Positions 38,305 to 47,462 are shown, counted from the first letter of the stretch. The stretch is DNA of 64,000 nt from Lysinibacillus xylanilyticus (GCF_001183605.1 NZ_LFXJ01000005.1:1-64000), one strand, 5' to 3'. The notes: generated from the sequence alone by a model not told the origin. Made by a program: numbers and translations.

Positions 38305-39093
38305 TTGAGTGATCAATTAGATAATCAATTAGATAGTCAAGTTCGTCCATCTGAACCTTGTCCAGTAGCATCAACTGAACAAATGCCATTAACTAATGAA
38401 ATTACTCCACTAGTCGCTACGCCGGTTACGGCTCCAACTATTAAAGTTCCAGTTGTACTTGCAGAACCAACACTTCAAATCGTTGTGGAGTCGGATATTA
38501 CGCTCACTCCTGCAGCAACTGAAATCAAAAGAGTGAAAAAAAATGTATTCTTAAATCAAGTTAAATTAGTACCGGTTAGCTTTGCGCGTATTGACAACAC
38601 TGACTTTTTTAGAGTAACAAGAGCAAAATTATTTGTTGCAGGTCATATTCGCAAAAATATAGAATATGCTTCATCAGCTTGTAATGGGGCACTTCGTGAT
38701 AGAATTGCCGATGTTCAGTTTTCTGGTTTTACAGACCTTTTTTTCCCACAAATACCTGGAGGCACTACTCCGATTTTAGGAATTTCCGAGTTTGCCGAAG
38801 CGAACTTCCTTAATGAAAAAACGCAAATGGATGCTCGTTTGGATAAGGCCTTCTTCCAAAATCTAGTTAAGTACAATGAACAACCATTTGGCGAGTTAGT
38901 AGCTGCAAACTTCTTTGAACTTGATTTCTCACCAATTATGGCAGCACCAGAAGCTACTTTCAGCACATTGCGTGAAAAAATTGTGCTGGAGCTTACTGTA
39001 AAAGTACTGCAAGTTCAACAAGTACGCCTTGGAGCTGGCACTAGTGTAGTAACTCCTAATCTTTTAGGACTTACTCCTCCTGTGAGTCCTTAA
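38305..39093 (+). CDS. CsxC/SPOCS-like spore-surface protein (paralogue 2)
   Basis: 262 residues, very similar to the product of 34236-35039 over nearly the full length: APTIKVPVVLAEPTLQIVVE, VKKNVFLNQVKLVPVSFARI and LFVAGHIRKNIEYASS are shared. The N-terminal 20 residues differ (SDQLDNQLDSQ) and the C-terminus is shorter. The TTG at 38305 follows GAGGG. Shared upstream and terminator sequences show that the whole transcription unit was duplicated on either side of the repeat-protein gene. Confidence 0.6.
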   Translation: MSDQLDNQLDSQVRPSEPCPVASTEQMPLTNEITPLVATPVTAPTIKVPVVLAEPTLQIVVESDITLTPAATEIKRVKKNVFLNQVKLVPVSFARIDNTDFFRVTRAKLFVAGHIRKNIEYASSACNGALRDRIADVQFSGFTDLFFPQIPGGTTPILGISEFAEANFLNEKTQMDARLDKAFFQNLVKYNEQPFGELVAANFFELDFSPIMAAPEATFSTLREKIVLELTVKVLQVQQVRLGAGTSVVTPNLLGLTPPVSP

Positions 39094-39216
39094 AAAACTC
39101 TAGTTTTTAGAGGAGTAGAACAAGTAAAAAAGGCAGTTTACTGAAAAAATGAAATTGAAAAAAACAATGTAATATTTAATTGTCTAATGGTCACTGTAAA
39201 AAATCCAATCTAAGTA

Positions 39217-39260
39217 GGTAGTTGAAAGTTAGGTTTAATCTAATTTTTAACTGCCTTTTG
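39217..39260 (+). terminator. terminator of spore-surface paralogue 2
   Basis: GGTAGTTGAAA pairs with TTTTTAACTGCC and is followed by TTTTG; related to the hairpin at 35111-35155. Confidence 0.65.
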
Positions 39261-39325
39261 CTATTACCAAATTAAAAATTGATTATAAATATTTTATTAT
39301 TTACCCATAGGTTTTAAACATCTAA

Positions 39326-39562
39326 ATAGATGAACTCAGTCTAAGAACGCCACGTCCTGTGCTTTATCTGTGCGAAAGCGAAGCGACAGCAACAGGGTTT
39401 TATCTGTGCGAAAGCGAAGCGACAGCAACAACAACAACAACAAACAACACACGACTGAGTGACCAACATCATGTCGCTGCCGCTACGCTTTCGCGGAAGA
39501 GACATTTGTTGGCCTAAAGCCTCTGCCGATTCCGGACGCAATTATACCGAGGAATAATTGAG
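39326..39562 (+). repeat. mosaic hairpin repeat, copy E (internally invaded)
   Basis: The left half of the core hairpin (ACTCAGTCTAAGAAC, GCCAC) and its right half (CGACTGAGTGACC) are separated by two inverted REP-like units, GTGCGAAAGCGAAGCGACAG, and an (AAC)n run. The right end retains a degenerate terminal hairpin. It shows that the small units can enter the core in reverse orientation. The rest of the gap to 39809 shows nothing clear. Confidence 0.8.
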
Positions 39563-39809
39563 ATTGATTTAGGGTATTTAAAAGGAAATATCAGGTGTCT
39601 CATTTTGACTATATGAATCAATAACGAAAAAATGGGTTTTTGGTTCGAACACTGATTATAAAGCAGGTACCCAATTATGGTACCTGTATTTTTATACAAA
39701 AAAATAAGCTTAGCCAAAAAGCTAGGCTCATTATATTTATTTGTGCTATTATAAGACACGTTAATAATTTTATTTATTGTAGTGTACTCTTGAAAGGATG
39801 ATATATATT

Positions 39810-41159
39810 ATGAGTAACGAGCGATCGAAAATCGTGAGTTTCCATACTCTAGGTTGTAAAGTAAATCATTATGAAACAGAAGCAATTTGGCAACTATTTA
39901 AAGAAGATGGCTATGAACGTACGGAGTTTGATCGTCAAGCAGACGTTTATGTCATTAATACATGTACTGTAACAAATACAGGGGATAAAAAATCACGTCA
40001 AGTTATCCGTCGAGCTATTCGTCAAAACCCAGACGCTGTTATTTGTGTAACTGGATGTTACGCTCAAACATCTCCAGCTGAAATTATGGCGATTCCTGGA
40101 GTTGACATTGTTGTAGGAACACAGGATCGTACAAAATTACTTGGCTACATAGACCAATATCTTACTGAACGCCAACCAATTAATGCTGTACGCAACATTA
40201 TGAAAAATCGTGTTTATGAGGAATTAGATGTGCCTGCATTTACAGATCGAACACGCGCATCTTTAAAAATACAAGAAGGCTGTAATAACTTCTGTACGTT
40301 TTGTATTATTCCATGGGCACGTGGGTTAATGCGCTCTCGAGATCCTCAAGAAGTATTGAACCAAGCCCAACAACTAGTGGATGCTGGGTATCTTGAAATT
40401 GTTCTAACTGGTATTCATACAGGTGGCTATGGACAAGACTTAAAAGATTACAATTTAGCTCAGCTACTACGTGATTTAGAGGCAAATGTGAAGGGCTTAA
40501 AACGTCTTCGTATTTCTTCGATTGAGGCAAGTCAATTAACAGATGAAGTGATTGAAGTTTTACGTGAATCAAAAATTGTTGTTAATCACTTACACATTCC
40601 AATCCAATCTGGCTCTGATACAGTTTTAAAACGTATGCGTCGTAAGTATACAATGGAATTCTTCGGTGAACGCTTAACTAAACTTCATGAAGCTTTGCCA
40701 GACTTGGCTGTCACTTCTGACGTAATCGTAGGTTTCCCAGGAGAAACTGAGGAAGAGTTTATGGAAACATATAACTTTATTCGTGATCATAAGTTTTCTG
40801 AATTACACGTATTCCCGTTCTCTCCACGTACAGGTACACCAGCTGCGCGTATGGAGGACCAAATTGACGAGGGCATTAAAAACGAACGTGTACACCGATT
40901 AATCGCTCTAAACGACCAATTAGCAAAGGAATATGCTTCCCGCTTCGAAGATCGAGTACTAGAGGTAATTCCTGAAGAATTCATGCATGATGGAAGCGAA
41001 GAGGATGGGCTTTTAACGGGTTATACAGATAACTACTTAAAAGTAGTCTTTGAAGGTCCTGAAAGCCTAATCGGTCAGCTTGTGAAGGTGAAAATTACTC
41101 AAGCTGGATATCCTCATTCTAAAGGACAATTTGTTCGTATTTTAGAAACTGTAAAATAA
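39810..41159 (+). CDS. mtaB: tRNA ms2t6A37 methylthiotransferase MtaB
   Basis: 449 residues in three domains: N-terminal UPF0004 with C16, C52 and C83 for the auxiliary iron-sulfur cluster, a radical-SAM domain with C158-x3-C162-x2-C165 in EGCNNFCTFCIIPWARG, and a C-terminal TRAM domain. It adds the methylthio group to t6A37 of tRNAs reading ANN codons. Its start is the ATG at 39810; the ATG four codons upstream touches GAAAGG. In Bacillus it follows rsmE directly; here a 6.4-kb spore-protein and repeat island lies between them. Confidence 0.96.
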   Translation: MSNERSKIVSFHTLGCKVNHYETEAIWQLFKEDGYERTEFDRQADVYVINTCTVTNTGDKKSRQVIRRAIRQNPDAVICVTGCYAQTSPAEIMAIPGVDIVVGTQDRTKLLGYIDQYLTERQPINAVRNIMKNRVYEELDVPAFTDRTRASLKIQEGCNNFCTFCIIPWARGLMRSRDPQEVLNQAQQLVDAGYLEIVLTGIHTGGYGQDLKDYNLAQLLRDLEANVKGLKRLRISSIEASQLTDEVIEVLRESKIVVNHLHIPIQSGSDTVLKRMRRKYTMEFFGERLTKLHEALPDLAVTSDVIVGFPGETEEEFMETYNFIRDHKFSELHVFPFSPRTGTPAARMEDQIDEGIKNERVHRLIALNDQLAKEYASRFEDRVLEVIPEEFMHDGSEEDGLLTGYTDNYLKVVFEGPESLIGQLVKVKITQAGYPHSKGQFVRILETVK

Positions 41160-41180
41160 AAATAGAGTAACTATGAAGCG

Positions 41181-41222
41181 AAACACCGTTCAAACTTTGG
41201 ACGGTGTTTTACTATATTTTTG
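41181..41222 (+). terminator. terminator of mtaB
   Basis: AAACACCGT and ACGGTGTTT arms with an A/T-rich loop and T-rich tail. Confidence 0.85.
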
Positions 41223-41361
41223 TTTAAAGATATCACATATTTATCTTCTAAGTACTTTTATTAAATTCACCTAACTAGAAAGAAATTAGACGGCAACGTT
41301 GAAAAATGTTATGATTTCAAGAGGTACGTACAACTTGTTGATAGAGGAGAGTTTAATAAAA

Positions 41362-42033
41362 ATGGAACAAAACTTCGCACGTATGATTGATCACACATTA
41401 TTAAAGGCTGAAGCAACAAAAGAGCAAATCGAAAAACTGTGTGCAGAGGCAAAACAATTTAACTTTGCTTCTGTTTGTGTAAATCCAACTTGGGTAAAAA
41501 ATAGTAGCGAACTTTTACAAGGCTCAGATGTTTTAGTTTGTACTGTAATTGGCTTCCCTTTAGGTGCTAACACGCCAGCTGTTAAAGCATTCGAGGCGAA
41601 AGATGCGATTGCTAATGGTGCTCAAGAGGTAGACATGGTTATTAATATCGGTGCATTAAAAGATAAAAATTATGACCTTGTGCAAGCAGATATTGCTGCA
41701 GTTGTTGAAGCGGCAAAAGGCAATGCACTTGTAAAAGTAATTATTGAATCTTGCCTTCTAACTGACGAAGAAAAAGTAAAAGCATGCGAGCTAGCTGTGG
41801 CAGCGGGTGCTGATTATGTGAAAACATCAACTGGTTTTTCTACTGGAGGCGCAACAGCAGAAGATATTGCCTTAATGCGTAAAACAGTAGGCCCAGATTT
41901 AGGTGTAAAAGCCTCTGGTGGTGTACGAAGCTTAGAGGATATGAAAAAGATGATTGAGGCAGGAGCAACTCGTATTGGAGCAAGCTCTGGTGTTGCTATT
42001 ATGAACGGATTAATTGCAGATTCTAATTATTAA
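41362..42033 (+). CDS. deoC: deoxyribose-phosphate aldolase
   Basis: 223 residues, a TIM barrel that splits 2-deoxyribose-5-phosphate into acetaldehyde and glyceraldehyde-3-phosphate. The Schiff-base lysine is K154 in [25 protein letters not shown] at the start and [10 protein letters not shown] near 182 are also typical. The ATG at 41362 lies 12 bases after GAGGAG. It is monocistronic here, away from the pdp/nup genes it often accompanies; cytidine deaminase (cdd) lies 15 kb downstream. Confidence 0.96.
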   Translation: MEQNFARMIDHTLLKAEATKEQIEKLCAEAKQFNFASVCVNPTWVKNSSELLQGSDVLVCTVIGFPLGANTPAVKAFEAKDAIANGAQEVDMVINIGALKDKNYDLVQADIAAVVEAAKGNALVKVIIESCLLTDEEKVKACELAVAAGADYVKTSTGFSTGGATAEDIALMRKTVGPDLGVKASGGVRSLEDMKKMIEAGATRIGASSGVAIMNGLIADSNY

Positions 42034-42065
42034 TAGTAATGAAAAATACTTATATGTAATGTTAC

Positions 42066-42100
42066 GGGGCTGTTCTATACGAACTAGCCCCACTTTCATT
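42066..42100 (+). terminator. terminator of deoC
   Basis: GGGGCT and AGCCCC with inner pair GTTC/GAAC, followed by ACTTTCATTT. Confidence 0.8.
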
Positions 42101-42239
42101 TAAACTTTGTCTAATTACCACTACAGAGGGAATAGAATTGGGTTGTTTGAGTATCACAATAAGGTAGAGGAAAGTCAACGTATTAAAACAATACTTGGGA
42201 ATATAGTTTTTTAGCAACTTGATTTAAAGATGTATTTAG

Positions 42240-42270
42240 ACACTGCTTTTTTATAGCAGTGTTTTTTTCT
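42240..42270 (+). terminator. orphan terminator
   Basis: Arms ACACTGCT and AGCAGTGT followed by T7. No gene is visible between it and the deoC terminator, so it may end a small transcript or a lost gene. Confidence 0.7.
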
Positions 42271-42610
42271 TTGGAATAAACCAAGCGACTAGGATCTATT
42301 TTTATTGGTTCATCCGCAATATCCCTCTTTTTAACTCATAGTAGATGATGTATTATGGAGAGTAATTGCAAAAATGTAATGGGAGGAATATGATAATTTT
42401 TATGGTTTATATTCAAGTTTTTATTAGATGAAAAAACTTGATTCTTGGACTGATAAATTTTTTCTTTATATGAACAGTGTATAGTTATGAACCAAATTCT
42501 TACATAACTTAGTAACATCGATACCATATAATATCGTAAGCTTGTATACGTAAAATTAACGGGTCAATCATTCATTAATTACTATTTTAAAATCTGAATT
42601 GCCTCTCTTT

Positions 42611-42709
42611 TTAACTTCTTTCAGCAAATGTTTTGGTAGCGAAAGCGAAGTGTCAGCTACAAATACTTTTTTTATAACGTAGTGATATGGCAGTAACAGA
42701 ATAATTGAT
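42611..42709 (+). repeat. mosaic hairpin repeat, copy F (reduced)
   Basis: Left end TTAACTTCTTTCAG and left REP-like unit GTAGCGAAAGCGAAGTGTC, then a decayed remainder ending ATAATTGAT. No core hairpin. The other bases of the gap 42271-42610 show no gene. Confidence 0.7.
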
Positions 42710-42803
42710 TAATCATTCCCAGTGTTTAATAAGAAAAAATAGGGGAATATATGATATTTGATGATAAAAGCAACGAATTGTATTAAAAAAGGAGAAACTA
42801 TCC

Positions 42804-43289
42804 GTGGAATTCATAAGTAGTTTTATAAGTCAATATGGATATCTTGCTATATTTTTACTCTTGTCTTTAGGAATAATAGGCTTACCCATTCCCGATGAGA
42901 TCTTGATGACGTTTGTAGGATTTATGTGCCAAGAGGGGCATTTAAACTATTTCTTGAGTATTTTCTTAAGTTTTCTTGGTTCATCTATTGGTATGATAAT
43001 TAGCTATTTAATCGGTAATAAATTAGGAAAGCCTATAATATTAAAATATGGAAAATGGATTGGTCTAAATAATAAACGGTTTATTAAAGTTGAACGATGG
43101 TTTCATCGTTTTGGACCATGGACAATAATTATAGGATATTATGTTCCAGGTATTAGACATGTAACAAGTTACATGTCTGGAATAACACAGATGAAGTTTA
43201 GGACTTATCTTGCTTTCGCTTGTTTTGGATCTTTGACATGGGTAATTATTTTTATTTCAATTGGGTATTTTCTTGGTGTAACTATATAA
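42804..43289 (+). CDS. DedA-family membrane protein
   Basis: 161 residues with four to five hydrophobic segments. GLPIPDEILMTFVGFM is the N-terminal DedA motif, and RWFHRFGPWTIIIGYYVPGIRHVTSYMSG carries the conserved GxxxxxxxRxxPGxR-type pattern. DedA proteins are thought to flip lipid carriers such as undecaprenyl phosphate or phosphatidylethanolamine. It belongs to the short YbfM-like group, so the early stop is probably natural. The GTG start follows AAGGAG at nine bases. Confidence 0.85.
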   Translation: MEFISSFISQYGYLAIFLLLSLGIIGLPIPDEILMTFVGFMCQEGHLNYFLSIFLSFLGSSIGMIISYLIGNKLGKPIILKYGKWIGLNNKRFIKVERWFHRFGPWTIIIGYYVPGIRHVTSYMSGITQMKFRTYLAFACFGSLTWVIIFISIGYFLGVTI

Positions 43290-43473
43290 GAGTGCATAAC
43301 AGGTACAAAATTCAGCTCGCATTTTTCAAAATGCGAGTTACTTTTTGTGGTCTTGGCACGCTAGTGATTACCTTTCTGGTTATGCGATTTCCTACAGGAC
43401 AATATATCTGAATAAAAATTTCAGCTACCTCATATACTCCACTGATGTAATTGAATACAGAAGGGAGGATACA

Positions 43474-43701
43474 ATGTTTACTCAATATAAATATTGGAAG
43501 CCTTTTATTAGCCCATTCGATCCATGTCCACCTATAAGGGTTAAAAGTTTTTCTACACCGCCCCAATTGTATATGAGTTTTCAACCGCCTGGGCTACCAC
43601 AATACCAAACCCCTAAAGAAGCTCTCAGATCCGGCACATTATGGCCTCAATTATTTAGCCCCTACCCAAATCCCCAAGAAGGAGGGATGAAGAATGAGTA
43701 A
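43474..43701 (+). CDS. cotJA: spore coat associated protein CotJA
   Basis: 75 residues, proline-rich and without catalytic motifs, beginning MFTQYKYWKPFISPFDPCPP. The size, composition and position before cotJB and cotJC identify it. CotJ proteins are made in the mother cell under sigma-E and are found in the spore coat. The ATG follows AGGGAGG. Its end overlaps cotJB by eight bases, showing translational coupling. Confidence 0.85.
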   Translation: MFTQYKYWKPFISPFDPCPPIRVKSFSTPPQLYMSFQPPGLPQYQTPKEALRSGTLWPQLFSPYPNPQEGGMKNE

Positions 43702-43957
43702 AAAGATGCCACCAGAATTTTATAAACTACTTGAAGAAATACAAGCCATTGATTTTGTAATAGTGGAATTAAATCTTTATTTAGATACTCATCCTCACGA
43801 TTATGATGCTATTCAACAATTTAATGAAAACACTGAAATAAGTATGCGACTTAAGGTTGAGTTTGAGCAAAAATTTGGTCCGCTTATGAATTTTGGGAGA
43901 AGTTATTCAAATTATCCTTTTAATTGGGTAGATACACCTTGGCCATGGCAAGTTTAA
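43694..43957 (+). CDS. cotJB: spore coat protein CotJB
   Basis: 87 residues. LLEEIQAIDFVIVELNLYLDTHP and the aromatic end YPFNWVDTPWPWQV are typical of CotJB. It starts within the last codons of cotJA behind GGAGGG. In other Bacillales cotJC follows within a few bases; here a repeat fragment separates them by about 100 bases. Confidence 0.9.
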   Translation: MSKKMPPEFYKLLEEIQAIDFVIVELNLYLDTHPHDYDAIQQFNENTEISMRLKVEFEQKFGPLMNFGRSYSNYPFNWVDTPWPWQV

Positions 43958-43959
43958 CT

Positions 43960-44038
43960 TTGTTCAGAAGTTGTTTTAGGGGTTCTTTGTGCAAGCAAAG
44001 CCGATTCCGGCCGGAATTATGCCTCTGCATAATTGATT
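43960..44038 (+). repeat. mosaic hairpin repeat fragment, copy G, inside the cotJ operon
   Basis: Only the right end remains: CAAAGCCGATTCCGG followed by the terminal hairpin AATTATGC/GCATAATT and TGAT. It sits between cotJB and cotJC and ends 10 bases before the ribosome-binding site of cotJC. Confidence 0.75.
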
Positions 44039-44061
44039 ATAAGTAACTAGGAGGAATTTTT

Positions 44062-44631
44062 TTGTGGTATTACGAAAAGAAGCTCCAGTATCCAGTAAGG
44101 GTGAGTACGTGTAACCCAATTCTAGCTAAATATTTAATTGAGCAGTATGGTGGTGCAGATGGAGAATTAGCGGCAGCACTTCGATATATGAATCAGCGCT
44201 ATACTATTCCTGATAAAGTGGTTGGTCTGTTGACAGATATAGCTACAGAGGAATTTTCTCACTTAGAAATGATTGCCACAATGATTTATAAACTTACGAA
44301 GGATGCCACTCCAGAGATGCTTAAAGAGGCAGGTCTTGGAGAGCATTATGCCAATCATGACAGGGCATTATTTTATCAGAATGCAGCTGGATCACCGTTT
44401 ACGGCAACTTATATTCAGGCTAAAGGGGATCCGATTGCTGATTTGTATGAGGATATTGCAGCTGAAGAAAAGGCACGAGCGACATATCAGTGGATTATTG
44501 ATTTATCAGATGACACTGATTTGAATGATAGCTTGAAATTTTTACGCGAACGAGAAATCGTCCATTCCCTACGTTTCAGAGAGGCTGTAGAGATTTTAAA
44601 AGACGATAGGGATAGCAAGAAAGTCTTTTAA
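44062..44631 (+). CDS. cotJC: spore coat protein CotJC (manganese-catalase-like)
   Basis: 189 residues of the ferritin-like manganese-catalase family. Metal ligands fit a glutamate in LAAALRYMNQRY, EEFSHLEM, EEKARATYQWI and an EIVHSLRFREA segment. It probably removes hydrogen peroxide or cross-links coat proteins. The start is a TTG seven bases after GGAGG, followed directly by WYYEKKLQYPV, the usual CotJC start. Its stop codon is the beginning of repeat copy H. Confidence 0.92.
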   Translation: MWYYEKKLQYPVRVSTCNPILAKYLIEQYGGADGELAAALRYMNQRYTIPDKVVGLLTDIATEEFSHLEMIATMIYKLTKDATPEMLKEAGLGEHYANHDRALFYQNAAGSPFTATYIQAKGDPIADLYEDIAAEEKARATYQWIIDLSDDTDLNDSLKFLREREIVHSLRFREAVEILKDDRDSKKVF

Positions 44632-44790
44632 CTTCTTTCAAACCGCTAATGAGGGACTCAGCCTTAGAACGCCACTGCCTGTGGTAAGGACTGAGTGACC
44701 AACATCATGTTGTTGCCGCTGCCGTTACGTAAGCACTGCGCTATCGCACAAAGCAGATTCCCGACGTAATCATGCCGAGGCATAATTGAT
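44628..44790 (+). repeat. mosaic hairpin repeat, copy H
   Basis: Begins TTAACTTCTTTCA, where TAA is the cotJC stop codon. The core hairpin lies at 44656-44696 (ACTCAGCC/GACTGAGT with inner GCCAC/GTGGT). One right REP-like unit and the terminal hairpin follow. Confidence 0.8.
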
Positions 44791-44800
44791 AAAATATTAC

Positions 44801-44838
44801 AGGCTGTTTCAAAGGAAGATCATCTTTTGACGCAGCCT
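44801..44838. terminator. terminator between cotJC and ktrA
   Basis: AGGCTG and CAGCCT arms with an inner CAAAAG/CTTTTG-like pairing lie between two convergent operons. Confidence 0.55.
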
Positions 44839-44860
44839 AATTTATTTTGGCTTTTTTCTA

Positions 44861-45514
44861 TTAGATATTTGAAAATACAGTGAGATCCTTTCTATGCCCA
44901 ATCATAACTAATATATCTTTTTCCTTAATAATCTCATCGGGAGAGGGCAAAATGGTAATATTACCATCTCGAACTATGGCAATTACACTGACATTATATT
45001 TAGCCCGAATGTCTAAATCTCGTAAATTATGGCCAGCCATTTTAGAAGGAATCATAATTTCCTCAATACTGTATTCTTTTGATAATTCAATGTAATTTAG
45101 CATATTCGGCGAAAGTAGCTGATTAGCTACACGTTCCCCCATATCCCGCTCAGGGTAAACAACCCATTCAGCACCCACCTTGTCTAAAACTTGTCCATGT
45201 CTTTTTCCAAGAGCCTTTGCAATTATTTTTTTGATTCCAAGCTCCTTTAATATGGAGACCGTTAAAATACTTGATTGCATATCTATACCTATAGCGACAA
45301 TGACACAATCGAAATTTCGTATCCCTATAGAGTTTAGTGCTTTTTCTTCTGTAGAATCAGCAACTACTGCATGTGTAACATAAGGTTCGGCATCTTCGAC
45401 TCTTTCCTCATTAATATCGATTCCTAAAACTTCATGCCCAGCTTCATACAATCTACGGGCTACGCTTACACCAAACCTACCAAGACCTATGACAGCATAT
45501 TGTTTGATAGTCAT
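44861..45514 (-). CDS. ktrA: potassium uptake regulatory subunit, KtrA/KtrC type
   Basis: 217 residues. RCK_N domain with the NAD/ATP loop VIGLGRFGVSVARRL at the N-terminus, followed by an RCK_C domain (about 135-217) that binds cyclic di-AMP in relatives. It forms an octameric ring under the KtrB dimer. The ATG is preceded by AAGGAG about ten bases upstream. It lies 25 bases after ktrB in one operon. A and C type cannot be separated by eye. Confidence 0.92.
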   Translation of the reverse strand: MTIKQYAVIGLGRFGVSVARRLYEAGHEVLGIDINEERVEDAEPYVTHAVVADSTEEKALNSIGIRNFDCVIVAIGIDMQSSILTVSILKELGIKKIIAKALGKRHGQVLDKVGAEWVVYPERDMGERVANQLLSPNMLNYIELSKEYSIEEIMIPSKMAGHNLRDLDIRAKYNVSVIAIVRDGNITILPSPDEIIKEKDILVMIGHRKDLTVFSNI

Positions 45515-45539
45515 TTGTATCTATGCTCCTTTATCATGG

Positions 45540-46877
45540 TTAACCAATCATAATATTACCTTTTGGATGACGGAAAGCCTCTGCCTTTCGACGATTTGTG
45601 ATGGCAAAAGCAATTGTTAAGGGGCCTAATCTTCCTGCAAACATTGTTAATATGATAAGAAGGCGGCCACCAGTTGATAGCTCGGGAGTTAGTCCCATTG
45701 AAAGTCCGGCTGTACCGAATGCAGAGGTAGCCTCAAATAAATACATCATAAAACTATGACGTTGTTCAATAATGCTTAAGACGATGGTAACAAGTACGAC
45801 AATCATCATTCCGCACATTGTGACTGTTAAAGCTTTTAAAATCGTTCCGTGAACAATTCTACGTCTAAAAAGCACAACATCTTCTTGCCCTTTTAATTGA
45901 GACCACATCGTAGCAACTAAAACAGCGAAAGTTGTAATTTTAATACCTCCAGCAGTTGATCCAGAACCTCCGCCTATAAACATTAGCCAAATTATTAAAA
46001 ATAATGTTGAATGTGTTAAATCACTTATAGGAAGGGTATTAGAGCCAGCAGTTCTTGGTGTAACTGCTTGGTATAATGAACCAAGAATTTTGCCCCATCC
46101 AGATAGTTGCCCAAGGGTTTTACTATTTCCGTATTCAAATAAGAAAATTAAAAGCGTCGAGCCGACCGTTAAAATAAGCGTTGTAGTTAATACAATTTTT
46201 GAGTTCACTGAAAGTCGTTTCGTTCTGCGGTAATCATATAGTTCATTGATAACAATAAACCCTAAGCCTCCAATCGTAATAAGTGCACAAATAGTTAATA
46301 CGACAAAAGGATCGTCTACGTACTCTGTTAAGCTCCTATAGCCACCCATTAAATCAAATCCTGCATTATTAAAATTCGATATGGCATGGAAAAATCCGAA
46401 ATAAAAGGCTTTACCTACAGGCATATCGAACGAAAAACGAATAGATAAAATTAAGCCACCTATAAATTCAATCAGTGCAGTAAATAACAGTATTCTTTTA
46501 ACCAATTTCACTAGACCAGCAATTGTAATGTTATTAAATGCTTCCTTTAACAAAAGCCTTTCTTTTAAAGAAATCTTTTTTCCTAATAGCAAAAATAAAA
46601 ACGTCGCGAACGTCATAAAGCCCAATCCGCCAATTTGGATAAGAAAAAGAATAACTAATTCCCCGAAAATCGAAAATGTATCACCGGTATCTACAACAAC
46701 CAATCCTGTTACACACGTAGCAGAGGTAGCAGTAAATAAAGCATCTAAAAATGAAAGACCTTTACCATCGACTGTTGCAATGGGGAGCATTAACAAAAAT
46801 GTTCCGATTAAAATGATGACAGCAAAGCCTAGCACAAGTATTTTTGGAGGATTTAATTTATTTTTAAATGTTTTCAT
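45540..46877 (-). CDS. ktrB: potassium uptake channel subunit, KtrB/KtrD type
   Basis: 445 residues with four M1-P-M2 repeats. Selectivity-filter glycines occur in TATCVTGLVVVDTG, NFNNAGFDLMGG, TPRTAGSNT and SAFGTAGLSMG. GGGSGSTAGGIKITT is the start of the intramembrane gating-loop region of M2 in the third repeat. It takes up K+ with Na+ stimulation. The ATG follows GAGGAG. The upstream region is occupied by repeat copy I only 27 bases from the start codon, so its promoter lies inside or beyond the repeat. Confidence 0.93.
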   Translation of the reverse strand: MKTFKNKLNPPKILVLGFAVIILIGTFLLMLPIATVDGKGLSFLDALFTATSATCVTGLVVVDTGDTFSIFGELVILFLIQIGGLGFMTFATFLFLLLGKKISLKERLLLKEAFNNITIAGLVKLVKRILLFTALIEFIGGLILSIRFSFDMPVGKAFYFGFFHAISNFNNAGFDLMGGYRSLTEYVDDPFVVLTICALITIGGLGFIVINELYDYRRTKRLSVNSKIVLTTTLILTVGSTLLIFLFEYGNSKTLGQLSGWGKILGSLYQAVTPRTAGSNTLPISDLTHSTLFLIIWLMFIGGGSGSTAGGIKITTFAVLVATMWSQLKGQEDVVLFRRRIVHGTILKALTVTMCGMMIVVLVTIVLSIIEQRHSFMMYLFEATSAFGTAGLSMGLTPELSTGGRLLIILTMFAGRLGPLTIAFAITNRRKAEAFRHPKGNIMIG

Positions 46878-46903
46878 TTTTTACTCCTCTTTGGACCTTT
46901 AAT

Positions 46904-47097
46904 TTAACTTCTTTCAGCAGGCGTTCAAATATCCGCTGAAATAGAGGAACTCAATCTAAGGACGCCAAGGCCTGTGGCAACGACTGAGTGACCAGCATAT
47001 GATGTTGCCGCTGACGCTACGCTTTCGCGCAAAACACATTTGTAGGCCTAAGCACAAAGCAGATTCCAGACGCAATTTATTCCAAGGTATAATTGAT
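46904..47097 (+). repeat. mosaic hairpin repeat, copy I
   Basis: Left end TTAACTTCTTTCAG with the left hairpin CAGCAGGCG.../CCGCTG, core hairpin at 46949-46989 (ACTCAATC/GACTGAGT), one right REP-like unit, and a decayed terminal hairpin ending TATAATTGAT. It separates the divergent ktrB and rpsU. Confidence 0.8.
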
Positions 47098-47188
47098 CAC
47101 TTTGTATGTTTATGGTGTCCAAAAACAAGCTGAAAATTCTTAAGTTAAAAAAACCAAAAATTCATCGGATTAATTCGTGTACTTTCTA

Positions 47189-47217
47189 TTGACCATTTTT
47201 AGACAATACGTTATAAT
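47189..47217 (+). promoter_or_regulatory. sigma-A promoter of rpsU
   Basis: TTGACC at 47189-47194, 17-base spacer, TATAAT at 47212-47217. This is the best consensus promoter in the window and suits a ribosomal protein gene. Confidence 0.9.
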
Positions 47218-47288
47218 TCTTTAGTACACAACAGTTGGTTATTTGCCTACTTGTGTATTGACGTGTGTTCGGAGGGAGGGAAAGAGAG

Positions 47289-47462
47289 ATGTCAAAAACT
47301 GTCGTTCGCAAAAACGAATCGCTTGAAGATGCTCTTCGCCGCTTCAAACGTACTGTATCAAAAAGTGGTACAATTCAAGAAGTTAGAAAGCGCGAGTTCT
47401 ACGAAAAACCTAGCGTTAAACGTAAAAAGAAATCAGAAGCTGCACGTAAACGTAAGTGGTAA
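47289..47462 (+). CDS. rpsU: small ribosomal subunit protein bS21
   Basis: 57 residues, begins [20 protein letters not shown] and ends in a basic [14 protein letters not shown] tail. It binds 16S rRNA near the anti-Shine-Dalgarno region. The ATG follows a long purine-rich site, GGAGGGAGGG. Two terminators follow in succession. The yqeY gene expected next in Bacillus is not here. Confidence 0.97.
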   Translation: MSKTVVRKNESLEDALRRFKRTVSKSGTIQEVRKREFYEKPSVKRKKKSEAARKRKW

